A DNA stretch of 64,000 bases from Pseudomonas saxonica (GTDB lineage: Bacteria; Pseudomonadota; Gammaproteobacteria; Pseudomonadales; Pseudomonadaceae). Shown here one piece after another: positions 44,069 to 53,209 of the stretch (position 1 is the stretch's first letter; each line of letters starts with the position of its first letter). The position numbers and the translations under genes are program-made. The stretch is taken from NCBI RefSeq assembly GCF_007858365.1, contig NZ_VFIO01000004.1, positions 270,114 to 334,113 of the forward strand. Reading direction: 5' to 3'. Below the pieces are notes generated by a model that worked only from the letters and a program-made list of their open reading frames with translations, did no database searches and was not told the origin of the DNA.

Positions 44069-44084
44069 ACCCGTAGCAGTTGCC

Positions 44085-44210
44085 GAAGGCGACGTCCGAT
44101 CGCGCAGCGATCGCAAGAATAAAGCATGCGGTTTAACTGAAAGCCCGCGTGACTGAATTTACGACGGCTACGCCGCCGGACGCCGCCTGCAGCAGCTGCT
44201 ACGAGTTTGA
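44085..44210. repeat. REP-like palindromes between pstS and pstC
   Basis: GATCGCGCAGCGATC is a perfect short palindrome, and a second unit reads ACGGCTACGCCGCCGGACGCCG then CTGCAGCAGCTGCTACGA. The pattern matches the GTAGCAGCTGCNGCAGGC class of pseudomonad REP sequences. It probably stabilises the 3' end of pstS mRNA. Confidence 0.6.
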
Positions 44211-44284
44211 GCATTATTGGTTTCACCACAGTTTTTCACTCCGCTGCCAGCACCGTCGGGCGGCGGATTTTTTGCGTCACTGCT

Positions 44285-44302
44285 TTGTCATCTTTCTGTC
44301 AT
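44285..44302 (+). promoter_or_regulatory. Pho box upstream of pstC
   Basis: TTGTCATCTTTCTGTCAT is two near-perfect TGTCAT half-sites 11 bases apart. It lies 23 bases before the pstC ATG at 44325. This suggests a second phosphate-starvation promoter for pstCAB-phoU. Confidence 0.75.
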
Positions 44303-44324
44303 ACAGGACCGCTAGGGTGTGCGC

Positions 44325-46610
44325 ATGAATGATCTGGCCAATTCCCCAATGACTACGACTTCCGCTCCCAAGCGCATTGATTTCAATACGCCTGAACTGC
44401 AACGCAAGCGGCGCATTCGCGCGCTTAAAGATCACCTGACCCGCTGGTACGTGTTTGTTGGCGGTCTAGCTGTGCTCGGTGCAATCACCCTGATTTTCTT
44501 CTTCCTCGGCTATGTGGTTTTCCCGTTGTTTCAGGGCGCAGACCTCACAGCCAAACAGGCGATTACCCCGGTGTGGATGCAAGATGCCGGCAAGCCGCTG
44601 ATGCTCTCCGTCGAGGAGCAGAATCAGGTGGGTATGCGGGTCTCCGATCAAGGCTTGGTGTTGTTCTTCAATGTGAAGAACGGCGATGAGCTGTCGCGGG
44701 TCAATTTGCCGCTGCCGGCAGACACGCACGTCACATCGATTGGTGAAGATCAACCGGGTAACCCGGTGGTGGCGCTCGGCTTGTCCAATGGTCAGGCGCT
44801 GGTGTTCCGCCACACTTACCGGGTCAGCTATCCGGACGGTAAAAAGACCATCACCCCGGCCGTTGAGTACCCCTATGGCGAAACGCCCATTGCGCTCGAC
44901 CCGCAAGGGCGCCCACTGGACCACGTTAACCTGAGTGTCAATGATTCGACGCTGGTGGTGGCAGCTTCCACGGGCGCGCAATTGAATGTGGTGTCGCTGG
45001 CCAGCGAAGAAAACATGATGACCGGTGAGGTGACGAACTCCGAAACCCGCATTGACCTGCCGCAGATGACTGAGCAGGTGAAAGCTCTCTATGTCGACCC
45101 GCGTCAGCAATGGTTGTATGTGATCAACGGCCGCGCGCAAGCCGATGTGTTCAGCCTGCGCGACAAGAGCCTCAACGGGCGGTACAAGCTGGTTGATGAT
45201 GCCACGACCGAAATTACCGCCAGCACTCAGTTAGTAGGCGGTATCTCGCTGATCTTCGGTGATTCTACAGGTGGTCTGAGCCAGTGGTTTATGGCTCGCG
45301 ACCCGGATGGCGAGCAACGCTTCAAGCATATCCGCAGTTTCCAGATGGGCACTTCACCGATCGTCGAGATCACGGCCGAACAGCGTCGTAAAGGCTTCCT
45401 GGCCCTGGATGCGGCCGGTGAAATCGGTGTGTTCCACAGCACGGCGCACCGTACCCTGCTGGTAGAAAAGGTTGCTGAAGGCCCGGGCATCATGGCGCTG
45501 TCGCCCCGTGCCAACCGCATCATCGTGGAGGAGGGCGGCAAGCTTGTCCCTCTGACGCTGAAGAACCCGCACCCGGAAGTCTCCTGGAGCGCGTTATGGA
45601 GCAAGGTCTGGTACGAAAACTACGACGAACCTAAATACGTGTGGCAATCGACGGCGGCCAACACCGACTTCGAACCGAAGATGAGCTTGGCACCGTTGAC
45701 CTTCGGCACATTGAAGGCGGCGTTCTACGCCATGCTGCTGGCGGCGCCGCTGGCCGTTGCGGCTGCCATCTATACCGCTTACTTCATGGCTCCGAGCCTG
45801 CGCCGCAAGGTCAAGCCGGTCATTGAATTGATGGAAGCGATGCCGACCGTGATTTTGGGCTTCTTTGCCGGCCTGTTTCTGGCGCCGTACGTAGAAGGCC
45901 ACTTGCCGGGGATTTTCAGCCTGCTGATGCTGCTGCCCATCGGTATCCTGGTCGCGGGCTTCGCCTGGAGCCGCCTGCCTGAGTCGATCCGCCTGCGCGT
46001 GCCGGATGGCTGGGAAAGCATGATTCTGATCCCGGTTATCCTCTTTATTGGCTGGTTGTCGCTGTACATGAGCCCGTTTATGGAAGCGTGGTTCTTCGGT
46101 GGCGACATGCGCCTGTGGATCTCTCACGACCTGGGCATCACTTACGATCAGCGCAACGCGTTGGTGGTGGGTTTGGCGATGGGCTTTGCGGTCATCCCCA
46201 ACATTTACTCGATCGCTGAAGATGCCGTGTTCAGCGTGCCGCGCGGCCTGACCCTGGGTTCGTTGGCACTGGGCGCCACGCCGTGGCAGACCATGACCCG
46301 CGTGGTCATCCTGACCGCCAGCCCGGGGATTTTCTCGGCACTGATGATCGGCATGGGCCGCGCCGTGGGCGAGACCATGATCGTGTTGATGGCCACGGGC
46401 AACACGCCAGTCATGGAAATGAACCTGTTCGAAGGTCTGCGCACCTTGGCGGCGAACGTGGCGGTGGAGATGCCTGAGTCGGAAGTGGGCGGCAGTCACT
46501 ACCGCGTGCTCTTCCTCTCGGCGCTGGTGCTGCTGTTATTCACCTTCATCATGAACACACTTGCCGAGCTGATTCGTCAGCGTCTGCGCAAGAAATATTC
46601 GTCGCTTTAA
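44325..46610 (+). CDS. pstC: Phosphate ABC permease PstC with a large extra domain
   Basis: Inner-membrane channel subunit of the PstSCAB phosphate importer. 761 residues, more than twice E. coli PstC (319). An N-terminal helix (about 50-70), then about 400 residues of beta-rich sequence resembling a propeller (repeats such as LSVNDSTLVVAAST, LYVDPRQQWLYVING) before the core permease (about 460-755: LTFGTLKAAFYAMLLAAPLAVAAAIYTAYFMAP, then EAMPTVILGFFAGLFLAPYV). The ATG at 44325 has GGG seven bases upstream; a GTG at 44319 is possible. Such long PstC is usual in pseudomonads. Confidence 0.93.
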   Translation: MNDLANSPMTTTSAPKRIDFNTPELQRKRRIRALKDHLTRWYVFVGGLAVLGAITLIFFFLGYVVFPLFQGADLTAKQAITPVWMQDAGKPLMLSVEEQNQVGMRVSDQGLVLFFNVKNGDELSRVNLPLPADTHVTSIGEDQPGNPVVALGLSNGQALVFRHTYRVSYPDGKKTITPAVEYPYGETPIALDPQGRPLDHVNLSVNDSTLVVAASTGAQLNVVSLASEENMMTGEVTNSETRIDLPQMTEQVKALYVDPRQQWLYVINGRAQADVFSLRDKSLNGRYKLVDDATTEITASTQLVGGISLIFGDSTGGLSQWFMARDPDGEQRFKHIRSFQMGTSPIVEITAEQRRKGFLALDAAGEIGVFHSTAHRTLLVEKVAEGPGIMALSPRANRIIVEEGGKLVPLTLKNPHPEVSWSALWSKVWYENYDEPKYVWQSTAANTDFEPKMSLAPLTFGTLKAAFYAMLLAAPLAVAAAIYTAYFMAPSLRRKVKPVIELMEAMPTVILGFFAGLFLAPYVEGHLPGIFSLLMLLPIGILVAGFAWSRLPESIRLRVPDGWESMILIPVILFIGWLSLYMSPFMEAWFFGGDMRLWISHDLGITYDQRNALVVGLAMGFAVIPNIYSIAEDAVFSVPRGLTLGSLALGATPWQTMTRVVILTASPGIFSALMIGMGRAVGETMIVLMATGNTPVMEMNLFEGLRTLAANVAVEMPESEVGGSHYRVLFLSALVLLLFTFIMNTLAELIRQRLRKKYSSL

Positions 46611-46625
46611 GGAAGGTAGAAGTCT

Positions 46626-48296
46626 GTGAAACAGAATTCCCTCAAAGGTTGGTTCAAGAGCGGCGCTCCCGGTGTGTGGATCAGCGGTGGTGCGGTGTCG
46701 CTGGCGGTGATCATGACCATTGGCTTGCTGGCAGTGATCGCCGTGCGCGGGCTGGGGCATTTCTGGCCTGCTGATCTGGTGCTGGCGCAATACAACGTGC
46801 CGGGCTCTGCCAATCACGTGGTGCTGGGCGAGGTGGTGCAAAAAGAAGAAGTGCCGCGCGAGCGCCTCAAAAGTGCCGGTCTACCTGTCCCTGATCAAGG
46901 CCCGGAGTTTATGACCCGCGAGCTGATCAAGGTGGGCAACCGTGACCTCAACGGCAACGACTTTACCTGGGTAGTGGGCGAATGGTTGACCAATCAGACC
47001 ACGCCGCCAGAACTGTTAGCCATTGAGCGCCGCGAGTGGGGCAACTTCTACGGTTACCTGGTCAATGTGAAAGAAGACGGCAAGGTGGTCGCTGAAGGCG
47101 CTGCTGCCTGGCCAGAGCTGCAAGCCAGGGTCAAACGCGTCAATGACCTGGCCAAACAACTGAGCCAGTTGGAAAAGAAAGACATTGGCGCCATCAACTA
47201 TGGGCTAGAGCGTATCCGTCTGCATGGCCGCAAGCTGGAGCTGGAAGGCAAGCTGACCCCACAGGCTCAAGCGGACATGGAAACCGAACGTGCCGAACTC
47301 AATGCGCGTTACAAAGCCATTGAGGATCGCCTGGGCGACTTGCACGCACAATTCAACCGCGACAGCCTGACAGCCCGCGATGCCAACGGCAAAGAGCTGG
47401 AAATCAGCATTGGCAAAGTGGTTAAGGCTTATCAACCGAACGCCATGAACAGCTGGCAGAAGCTGGCCATGTATTTCAGCAACATCTGGGAATTCCTTAG
47501 CGAAGACCCGCGTGAAGCCAACACCGAAGGAGGCATTTTCCCGGCGATTTTCGGCACCGTGATGATGACATTGATCATGGCGGTGATCGTGACTCCGTTC
47601 GGCGTGCTCGCAGCGGTGTACCTGCGCGAATATGCCAAACAGAACACCCTGACCCGTGTGATCAGGATCGCGGTCAACAACTTGGCGGGTGTGCCGGCGA
47701 TTGTGTACGGGGTGTTCGGTCTGGGCTTCTTTGTTTACGTGCTGGGCGGCTCTGTTGACCGCCTGTTCTTCGCCGAAGCCTTGCCAGCACCGACCTTTGG
47801 TACGCCTGGCCTGATGTGGGCGTCATTGACATTGGCGCTACTGGCTGTGCCTGTTGTAATCGTGGCCACTGAAGAAGGGCTGGCGCGTATCCCGCGTACG
47901 GTGCGCGAAGGTTCGCTGGCGCTGGGTGCAACCAAGTCCGAGACCTTATGGAAGATCGTGCTGCCTATGGCCAGCCCGGCCATGATGACCGGCATGATCC
48001 TCGCCGTGGCCCGTGCTGCGGGTGAAGTTGCGCCGTTGATGCTGGTGGGCGTGGTCAAACTGGCACCGTCGCTGCCCTTGGATGGCAACTACCCCTATTT
48101 GCACCTTGATCAGAAAATCATGCACTTGGGCTTCCATATTTATGACGTCGGGTTCCAGAGCCCGAACGTCGAAGCGGCACGGCCGTTGGTCTACGCCACG
48201 GCGTTGTTGCTGGTCATGGTGATTGCAACGCTCAACTTGTCGGCCGTGTGGATACGTAACCACTTGCGCGAGAAGTACAAGGCGCTGGAAAGCTAA
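46626..48296 (+). CDS. pstA: Phosphate ABC permease PstA with a coiled-coil extension
   Basis: Second permease subunit. 556 residues, against about 296 in E. coli. An N-terminal helix is followed by a charged, coiled-coil-like region (about 155-240; RVNDLAKQLSQLEKKDIGAINYGLERIRLHGRKLELEGKL) and the core permease (from about 305: PAIFGTVMMTLIMAVIVTPFGVLAAVYLREYA). It starts at a GTG at 46626 with AAGGAAGG about nine bases upstream, 15 bases after the pstC stop. Confidence 0.93.
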   Translation: MKQNSLKGWFKSGAPGVWISGGAVSLAVIMTIGLLAVIAVRGLGHFWPADLVLAQYNVPGSANHVVLGEVVQKEEVPRERLKSAGLPVPDQGPEFMTRELIKVGNRDLNGNDFTWVVGEWLTNQTTPPELLAIERREWGNFYGYLVNVKEDGKVVAEGAAAWPELQARVKRVNDLAKQLSQLEKKDIGAINYGLERIRLHGRKLELEGKLTPQAQADMETERAELNARYKAIEDRLGDLHAQFNRDSLTARDANGKELEISIGKVVKAYQPNAMNSWQKLAMYFSNIWEFLSEDPREANTEGGIFPAIFGTVMMTLIMAVIVTPFGVLAAVYLREYAKQNTLTRVIRIAVNNLAGVPAIVYGVFGLGFFVYVLGGSVDRLFFAEALPAPTFGTPGLMWASLTLALLAVPVVIVATEEGLARIPRTVREGSLALGATKSETLWKIVLPMASPAMMTGMILAVARAAGEVAPLMLVGVVKLAPSLPLDGNYPYLHLDQKIMHLGFHIYDVGFQSPNVEAARPLVYATALLLVMVIATLNLSAVWIRNHLREKYKALES

Positions 48297-48300
48297 TAGA

Positions 48301-48390
48301 TACGCCTCAAGCGGCAAGCTACCAACGGCAAGTCAATGCCGCCGCCGCTTTTGCTCAAAACTTGCAGCTTGCAGCTAGAAGCTTGCAGCT
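48301..48390. repeat. AGCTTGCAGCTTG-type repeats in the pstA-pstB gap
   Basis: CCTCAAGCGGCAAGCTAC near the left end and ACTTGCAGCTTGCAGCTAGAA, then GCTTGCAGCT at the right end, carry the same half-word in opposite directions. A similar set is in the pstB-phoU gap. These are intergenic pseudomonad repeats. Confidence 0.55.
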
Positions 48391-48407
48391 ACGAACGGAG
48401 TGAGACC

Positions 48408-49241
48408 ATGCAGCATGAAACCTCAACCCACGGCATTAATATGTCTGCCCTGGGTCGCACCAAACAGAGCCTGAACCTGGAAAATGAAGAAGTAGCCATT
48501 GAAGTGCCAGGCCTGAATCTTTACTACGGCGATAAGCAGGCGCTGTTCGACGTTAACCTGAACATCCCGAAGCAACGGGTGACGGCGTTTATCGGCCCGT
48601 CGGGCTGTGGCAAGTCCACCTTGCTGCGTACCTTTAACCGCATGAACGACCTGGTTGATGGCTGCCGCGTTGAAGGTGAAATCAACCTGTACGGTAATAA
48701 CATTTACCGTAAGGGCGAAGACGTGGCCGAGCTGCGCCGTCGTGTCGGGATGGTGTTTCAAAAGCCGAACCCATTCCCCAAGACGATCTACGAAAACGTG
48801 GTGTACGGTCTGCGCATTCAGGGCATCAACAAAAAGCGCATTCTTGATGAAGCGGTTGAGTGGGCGCTTAAAGGTGCAGCCTTGTGGGACGAAGTCAAAG
48901 ACCGCTTGCATGACTCGGCGCTGGGCTTGTCCGGCGGCCAACAACAGCGTCTGGTGATTGCCCGTACCATCGCGGTCGAGCCTGAAGTGCTGTTGCTTGA
49001 TGAACCGTGTTCGGCACTGGACCCGATTTCGACACTCAAAGTCGAAGAGTTGATTTATGAACTCAAGTCCAAGTTCACCATCGTCATCGTGACCCACAAC
49101 ATGCAGCAGGCGGCGCGGGTGTCGGATTACACCGCGTTCATGTACATGGGCAAAATGGTGGAGTACGGCGACACCGATACCCTGTTCACCAATCCGGCCA
49201 AAAAACAGACCGAAGACTACATCACCGGGCGCTATGGCTAG
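48408..49241 (+). CDS. pstB: Phosphate ABC transporter ATPase PstB
   Basis: Powers phosphate uptake through PstCA. 277 residues. Walker [11 protein letters not shown]-loop [18 protein letters not shown], signature LSGGQQQR, Walker [14 protein letters not shown] and the switch His in VTHNMQQA. The ATG at 48408 is preceded by CGGAGTGAGACC. The upstream frame to 48336 reads through the repeat region and is not coding. Confidence 0.97.
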   Translation: MQHETSTHGINMSALGRTKQSLNLENEEVAIEVPGLNLYYGDKQALFDVNLNIPKQRVTAFIGPSGCGKSTLLRTFNRMNDLVDGCRVEGEINLYGNNIYRKGEDVAELRRRVGMVFQKPNPFPKTIYENVVYGLRIQGINKKRILDEAVEWALKGAALWDEVKDRLHDSALGLSGGQQQRLVIARTIAVEPEVLLLDEPCSALDPISTLKVEELIYELKSKFTIVIVTHNMQQAARVSDYTAFMYMGKMVEYGDTDTLFTNPAKKQTEDYITGRYG

Positions 49242-49244
49242 ACG

Positions 49245-49337
49245 CAGCTGCAAGCCGTCAGCTTCACGCGGCGAGAACATGCAGATCGGCGTTACGACAC
49301 AATCAACTTGTAGCTTGAAGCTTGTCGCTTGAGGCTT
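49245..49337. repeat. AGCTTG-type repeats in the pstB-phoU gap
   Basis: GCAGCTGCAAGCCGTCAGCTTC at the left and GTAGCTTGAAGCTTGTCGCT at the right are inverted-repeat members of the same family as in the pstA-pstB gap. Confidence 0.55.
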
Positions 49338-49352
49338 TTGCGGAGCAAACCC

Positions 49353-50114
49353 ATGATTTCAAAGGATGGCCTCACCCATCACATTTCCGCGCAGTTCAAT
49401 GCGGAGCTCGAAGACGTACGCAGCCACTTGCTGGCAATGGGTGGTCTGGTCGAGAAGCAGGTTAACGATGCGGTCACGGCGTTGATCGAGGCCGATTCGG
49501 GTTTGGCGCAACAGGTACGTGAGGTCGATGACCAAATCAATCAGATGGAGCGCAACATCGACGAAGAGTGCCTGCGCATTCTGGCCCGTCGACAGCCTGC
49601 AGCCTCTGACTTGCGCTTGATCATCAGCATTTCCAAATCGGTGATCGATCTGGAGCGCATTGGTGATGAGGCGACCAAAATTGCTCGCCGTGCAATCCAG
49701 CTGTGTGAAGAAGGTGAAGCACCGCGCGGTTACGTTGAAGTGCGGCACATCGGCGATCAGGTGCGCAACATGGTGCGTGATGCACTGGATGCATTTGCCC
49801 GCTTCGACGCCGATTTGGCCCTGTCGGTGGCGCAATACGACAAGATCATCGACCGCGAATACAAGACAGCACTGCGTGAGTTGGCCACCTACATGATGGA
49901 AGACCCGCGTTCTATTTCGCGTGTTCTGAGCATTATCTGGGTACTGCGTTCGCTGGAGCGCATCGGCGACCACGCACGTAATATCTCCGAGTTGGTGATT
50001 TATCTGGTACGCGGCACCGACGTACGGCACATGGGCCTAAAGCGCATGAAGCAAGAAGTTGAAGGCACGGGCGGTGATAACGCTCATGTTGTGCCCCCGG
50101 CTGACGATAAATAA
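49353..50114 (+). CDS. phoU: Phosphate signalling protein PhoU
   Basis: Negative regulator that links PstSCAB activity to the PhoR/PhoB system. 253 residues forming two three-helix bundles, each with a metal-binding motif: DLERIGDEATKIAR (about 97-110) and SLERIGDHARNI (about 205-216). GGAG eight bases before the ATG at 49353 sets the start. Last gene of the pst operon, followed by a strong terminator. Confidence 0.96.
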   Translation: MISKDGLTHHISAQFNAELEDVRSHLLAMGGLVEKQVNDAVTALIEADSGLAQQVREVDDQINQMERNIDEECLRILARRQPAASDLRLIISISKSVIDLERIGDEATKIARRAIQLCEEGEAPRGYVEVRHIGDQVRNMVRDALDAFARFDADLALSVAQYDKIIDREYKTALRELATYMMEDPRSISRVLSIIWVLRSLERIGDHARNISELVIYLVRGTDVRHMGLKRMKQEVEGTGGDNAHVVPPADDK

Positions 50115-50129
50115 GACTGCCCGAGTCAA

Positions 50130-50162
50130 AAAACGCCCGGCTTAATGCCGGGCGTTTTGCTT
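50130..50162 (+). terminator. Rho-independent terminator of the pst-phoU operon
   Basis: AAAACGCCCGGC and GCCGGGCGTTTT form a 12-bp perfect stem with a 5-base loop, followed by GCTTTT, 15 bases after the phoU stop. Confidence 0.9.
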
Positions 50163-50232
50163 TTCGGCGTTTATATTCAAGGCACATGGCTATCATTTGG
50201 CGCATGGTGGGCGGAATTTTAAGGAGCGGTCG

Positions 50233-51120
50233 ATGAGCAAGGTCAGTGTGCTGGTGGTGGATGACGCGTCGTTTATTCGCGATCTGATTAAGAATTGCCT
50301 GCGTAATTATTTTCCGGGCATCAGGATCGAAGACGCCGTCAACGGCCGCAAAGCTCAAGCGCTGCTGGCTCGCGAGTCGTTCGACCTGGTGCTTTGTGAT
50401 TGGGAAATGCCGGAAATGTCGGGTCTTGAGTTACTGACCTGGTGCCGTGAGCAGGATCACCTCAAAACCCTACCCTTCATCATGGTCACCAGCCGTGGCG
50501 ATAAAGAAAACGTGATTCAGGCCATTCAGGCCGGAGTTTCGGACTTCGTTAGCAAGCCTTTTACCAATGAGCAATTGCTGACCAAAGTGAAGAAGGCGTT
50601 TACCAAAGCGGGTTTGCTGGACGCGGTGATGAGTAGCGCGCCTGCACGTACCAGTACCGGGTTCGGGAATGACTCATTGAACGCCCTTACGGGTGGCAAG
50701 GCTCAAGTGGTCGCGCCTGCTGCACGTCCGGCTTCGGCCCCGGCAGCACCCACCTCGCCGCCCGCTGCCACACAATCGCTGTCAGGCCGCGGGCAGGGAC
50801 AACTCCGGCTGCCTAGCGGAACGCTGCCTTGCGTCATCAAAGCGTTGAGCTTGAAGGAGGCGTTGCTGGTGGTACGTCGTGGCGATGTGCTGCCACAGGT
50901 GCTGGCAAGTGCAGTGTTGGACCTTGAGCAAGGCGAGAGCGCCGAGGTGGCGCGCTTAAATGGCTACCTGCACGCCATCGTGGCTTTCGAGCCCAAGCCC
51001 GACAGCGACTGGCTGCAATTAACGTTTCGGTTTGTGGACCAGGATGCCGAGAAAATGAACTACCTGTCGCGGCTGATTGCCTTCGGTACGGCGCAAAAGC
51101 ACTTCGTACCGGGTGCGTAA
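50233..51120 (+). CDS. Response regulator with an N-terminal receiver and a C-terminal PilZ-like domain
   Basis: 295 residues. Receiver (1-120): acidic pair D10-D11, phosphoacceptor D56 in LCDWEMPEMSG, T/S in MVTSRG and the Lys in SKPF. A Pro/Ala-rich linker (about 155-195) leads to a C-terminal part ending LTFRFVDQDAEKMNYLSRLIAFG that resembles a PilZ-like fold, though no canonical RxxxR is seen. AAGGAGCGGTCG precedes the ATG at 50233. No histidine kinase is adjacent. Its place after phoU is conserved in pseudomonads. Output unknown. Confidence 0.82.
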   Translation: MSKVSVLVVDDASFIRDLIKNCLRNYFPGIRIEDAVNGRKAQALLARESFDLVLCDWEMPEMSGLELLTWCREQDHLKTLPFIMVTSRGDKENVIQAIQAGVSDFVSKPFTNEQLLTKVKKAFTKAGLLDAVMSSAPARTSTGFGNDSLNALTGGKAQVVAPAARPASAPAAPTSPPAATQSLSGRGQGQLRLPSGTLPCVIKALSLKEALLVVRRGDVLPQVLASAVLDLEQGESAEVARLNGYLHAIVAFEPKPDSDWLQLTFRFVDQDAEKMNYLSRLIAFGTAQKHFVPGA

Positions 51121-51138
51121 CACCGTTACCCAAATGGT

Positions 51139-51236
51139 GTAGCCGCTGCCGCAGGCTGCGATAAGGTCCGCAAGACCTTCGCTTTGAATTTAATAAAGCG
51201 GGTTGCTACGCAACCCATCGCAGCCTGCGGCAGCGA
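51139..51236. repeat. BIME: two inverted REP sequences
   Basis: CGCTGCCGCAGGCTGCGAT at 51144-51162 and its exact inverse at 51217-51235 are REP palindromes in opposite orientation, separated by 54 bases that include a weaker palindrome (GCGGGTTGCTACGCAACCC). This is the paired arrangement of REP elements mobilised by REP-associated transposases. It lies between two convergent genes. Confidence 0.85.
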
Positions 51237-51251
51237 CCGCAGGTGTTCAAT

Positions 51252-53201
51252 TCAAGGCAACTGCAACCCGCCAGAGGCTTTATGCAACGCTCGCAGATGT
51301 TCACCAATCTGTTTGACGTTGGCTTCGGTGGCGGCAATTTCGGCGGCGCGAGAAGGCTCCAGCAAGCTGCGTACCTCTTTGTCCAAATCACCGGTCAGAC
51401 GCAGTAATTGTTGCTGGCGCTGGCTGCTCTCGGACTCAAGCATTTCCCACTCTTTGGCTTGTGGCAGGCCATAGCCACTGCTGCCCAACAATTCGGCCGG
51501 ACGACTAAGAAAACCGCTACTGGCGAGAATTTCTTGCAAGGTCTTGTTGGCTTTATCCATGCCGCCATCTTTAAGTCCGCGGGCCCCCAGGTACTTCTGT
51601 TTCACCTCGTCCTGAGCCAGCAGGAGCTGGCGCCTGAAGCCGGCTTGCTCCAGCAGCAGTAGCGCTGCGCTGGCGCGTATATCCGCCTGTTCGATCCAGG
51701 GCCTGCGCTCATCTGCGTTCAAGGCCAGCCAGTCATCAACGTTGCTCTGCTTGATCGGCAACCGGGTCTTGAGCACGTCAAACATGGCCTGATAACGGTC
51801 TCGGTAGGAGTCGAACCGATAGCCTAAGCGCAGCGCTTCTTTCGGATCATCCAGCACGCTGGTGTCTGCCAGCCCGCGGGCCTTGAGCACGTCAAGCAGA
51901 CCATTGGGCATGATGCTGTCCAGGCCCTGGAGCTGAGTGTTGCCGCTACCACTGCGCAACAGCTTGAGGGTCTCAACCGCACAGTTATTGGAAATAAAGT
52001 AATAGTCGCCGTCGTAACTCCAGTGCATCTCGGCGGCGTGCTCGACCACCTCTTCAATTTCAGAGCGATTTAGATTGAGCGGCACAGAAGCCAGGCTGCG
52101 TAATTCTGTCTTGGTGTATTCATCGATGACTTGCGCCAAGGGCAGCACGAACAGCCGTGACGGGTACGCCCCCGTCAGACCATCCCAGCTTGAAAGCTGT
52201 ACGTCGTTCACGAATGCGCGGTAGGACAACACCAAGTGTTCCTGCAAATCCAGGCGGCAGTCGGGGCCACGTGGGCGGCCAGGAGCACAGATCACCAGGC
52301 GCAACATGCTGTGGCCCCAGCGGCTGGCCCACTCTTGGTTGGCTTCTGCCAGCAAGTAGTCAACGGCATACACACGCTCGGGATCGACGGTGCCCAATGG
52401 CTGTTTGCCAAAGTCGTTGCCTGCATTAAGAAAAGCGAATGCCTGGGGGCATTTGTCTTTGGCGGCAGGTGCCCAGCCAAAATGCTCTTTGTAGTAGCGA
52501 TACAGGGCCGGACGACGGCACGCGTAAGCCGGGTCAAGGAGAAAGTACTCCATATTGACCGCAACAAATTCTTTGGGGTTGGTGACTTCGTATAAATCGG
52601 GACTGCGAACAATCTGGTGGTTATCTTGCTCGCGTTCGCCACGGCGGCCTACATATTGCTGCCATCCGGCAAGGTCCAGCAGTCGAGGGTCATCACTGAG
52701 GGTAAAGCGTCGTTCGGTTTGACCCCGGCACTCATCGGGCAAGCCGATCAAGCCAGCACTGCTGCTTTGTCGAGTGCAACGCTGGATCAGAGTCCGTTGT
52801 GTGGCAGGCCAGAGGCGGGCGCGGTCATATAAGTGGGTCAATTCATGCAGCACGGTGGCGAGTAATTCGCGACGAACAGTGCCATGCGGGCGCTGGGTCT
52901 GCTGGGTTGCAGCTGATCCGTCTGTCAGCCCCGCCAGTAACTTGCGATTGAGGTCAAGTTCAGACACCAGAGACGCCTGTCCATAGGCGTTACTCGGCAT
53001 GTCATCGGTCCAGCCCACTAGAATCTGACGATCCAGTTGCTCGACAAAGCGCGGTGGAAGGCTCTGCATGGCTTCATCCAGCAGGGCTTGACTGGCCTGC
53101 TGTTCGGCTGGGCTAAGGCCCTCGCTCTTGAGTTTCAGATGCAGAGCGGCCTGAGCGCTGCCAAGGGTAAGCAGCAGGCCACAGGCGGCTAGCCACCGCA
53201 T
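51252..53201 (-). CDS. DUF4105 protein with an HExxH motif
   Basis: 649 residues with a signal peptide (MRWLAACGLLLTLGSAQA). An N-terminal region contains HELTH at 119-123, a zinc-metallopeptidase HExxH, with a later EFVAVNMEYF that could supply a third ligand. The central and C-terminal part (from about residue 265) is DUF4105: VYAVDYLLAEANQEWASRWGHSMLRLV, ISNNCAVETLKLLRSG. The ATG at 53201 is preceded by GAGG. It is followed upstream by three DUF2388 genes, the first overlapping by its stop codon. The function is unknown, presumably periplasmic or outer-membrane. Confidence 0.82.
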   Translation of the reverse strand: MRWLAACGLLLTLGSAQAALHLKLKSEGLSPAEQQASQALLDEAMQSLPPRFVEQLDRQILVGWTDDMPSNAYGQASLVSELDLNRKLLAGLTDGSAATQQTQRPHGTVRRELLATVLHELTHLYDRARLWPATQRTLIQRCTRQSSSAGLIGLPDECRGQTERRFTLSDDPRLLDLAGWQQYVGRRGEREQDNHQIVRSPDLYEVTNPKEFVAVNMEYFLLDPAYACRRPALYRYYKEHFGWAPAAKDKCPQAFAFLNAGNDFGKQPLGTVDPERVYAVDYLLAEANQEWASRWGHSMLRLVICAPGRPRGPDCRLDLQEHLVLSYRAFVNDVQLSSWDGLTGAYPSRLFVLPLAQVIDEYTKTELRSLASVPLNLNRSEIEEVVEHAAEMHWSYDGDYYFISNNCAVETLKLLRSGSGNTQLQGLDSIMPNGLLDVLKARGLADTSVLDDPKEALRLGYRFDSYRDRYQAMFDVLKTRLPIKQSNVDDWLALNADERRPWIEQADIRASAALLLLEQAGFRRQLLLAQDEVKQKYLGARGLKDGGMDKANKTLQEILASSGFLSRPAELLGSSGYGLPQAKEWEMLESESSQRQQQLLRLTGDLDKEVRSLLEPSRAAEIAATEANVKQIGEHLRALHKASGGLQLP

Positions 53202-53209
53202 TATCGACC

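Noticed and set aside
44085..44210. A small RNA gene between pstS and pstC
   Set aside because: The palindromes match the REP-like repeat class, and I see neither a promoter nor a T-tailed terminator.
48336..48407. Longer N-terminus for PstB
   Set aside because: The extra codons read through the intergenic repeat, and the ATG at 48408 has a proper ribosome site.
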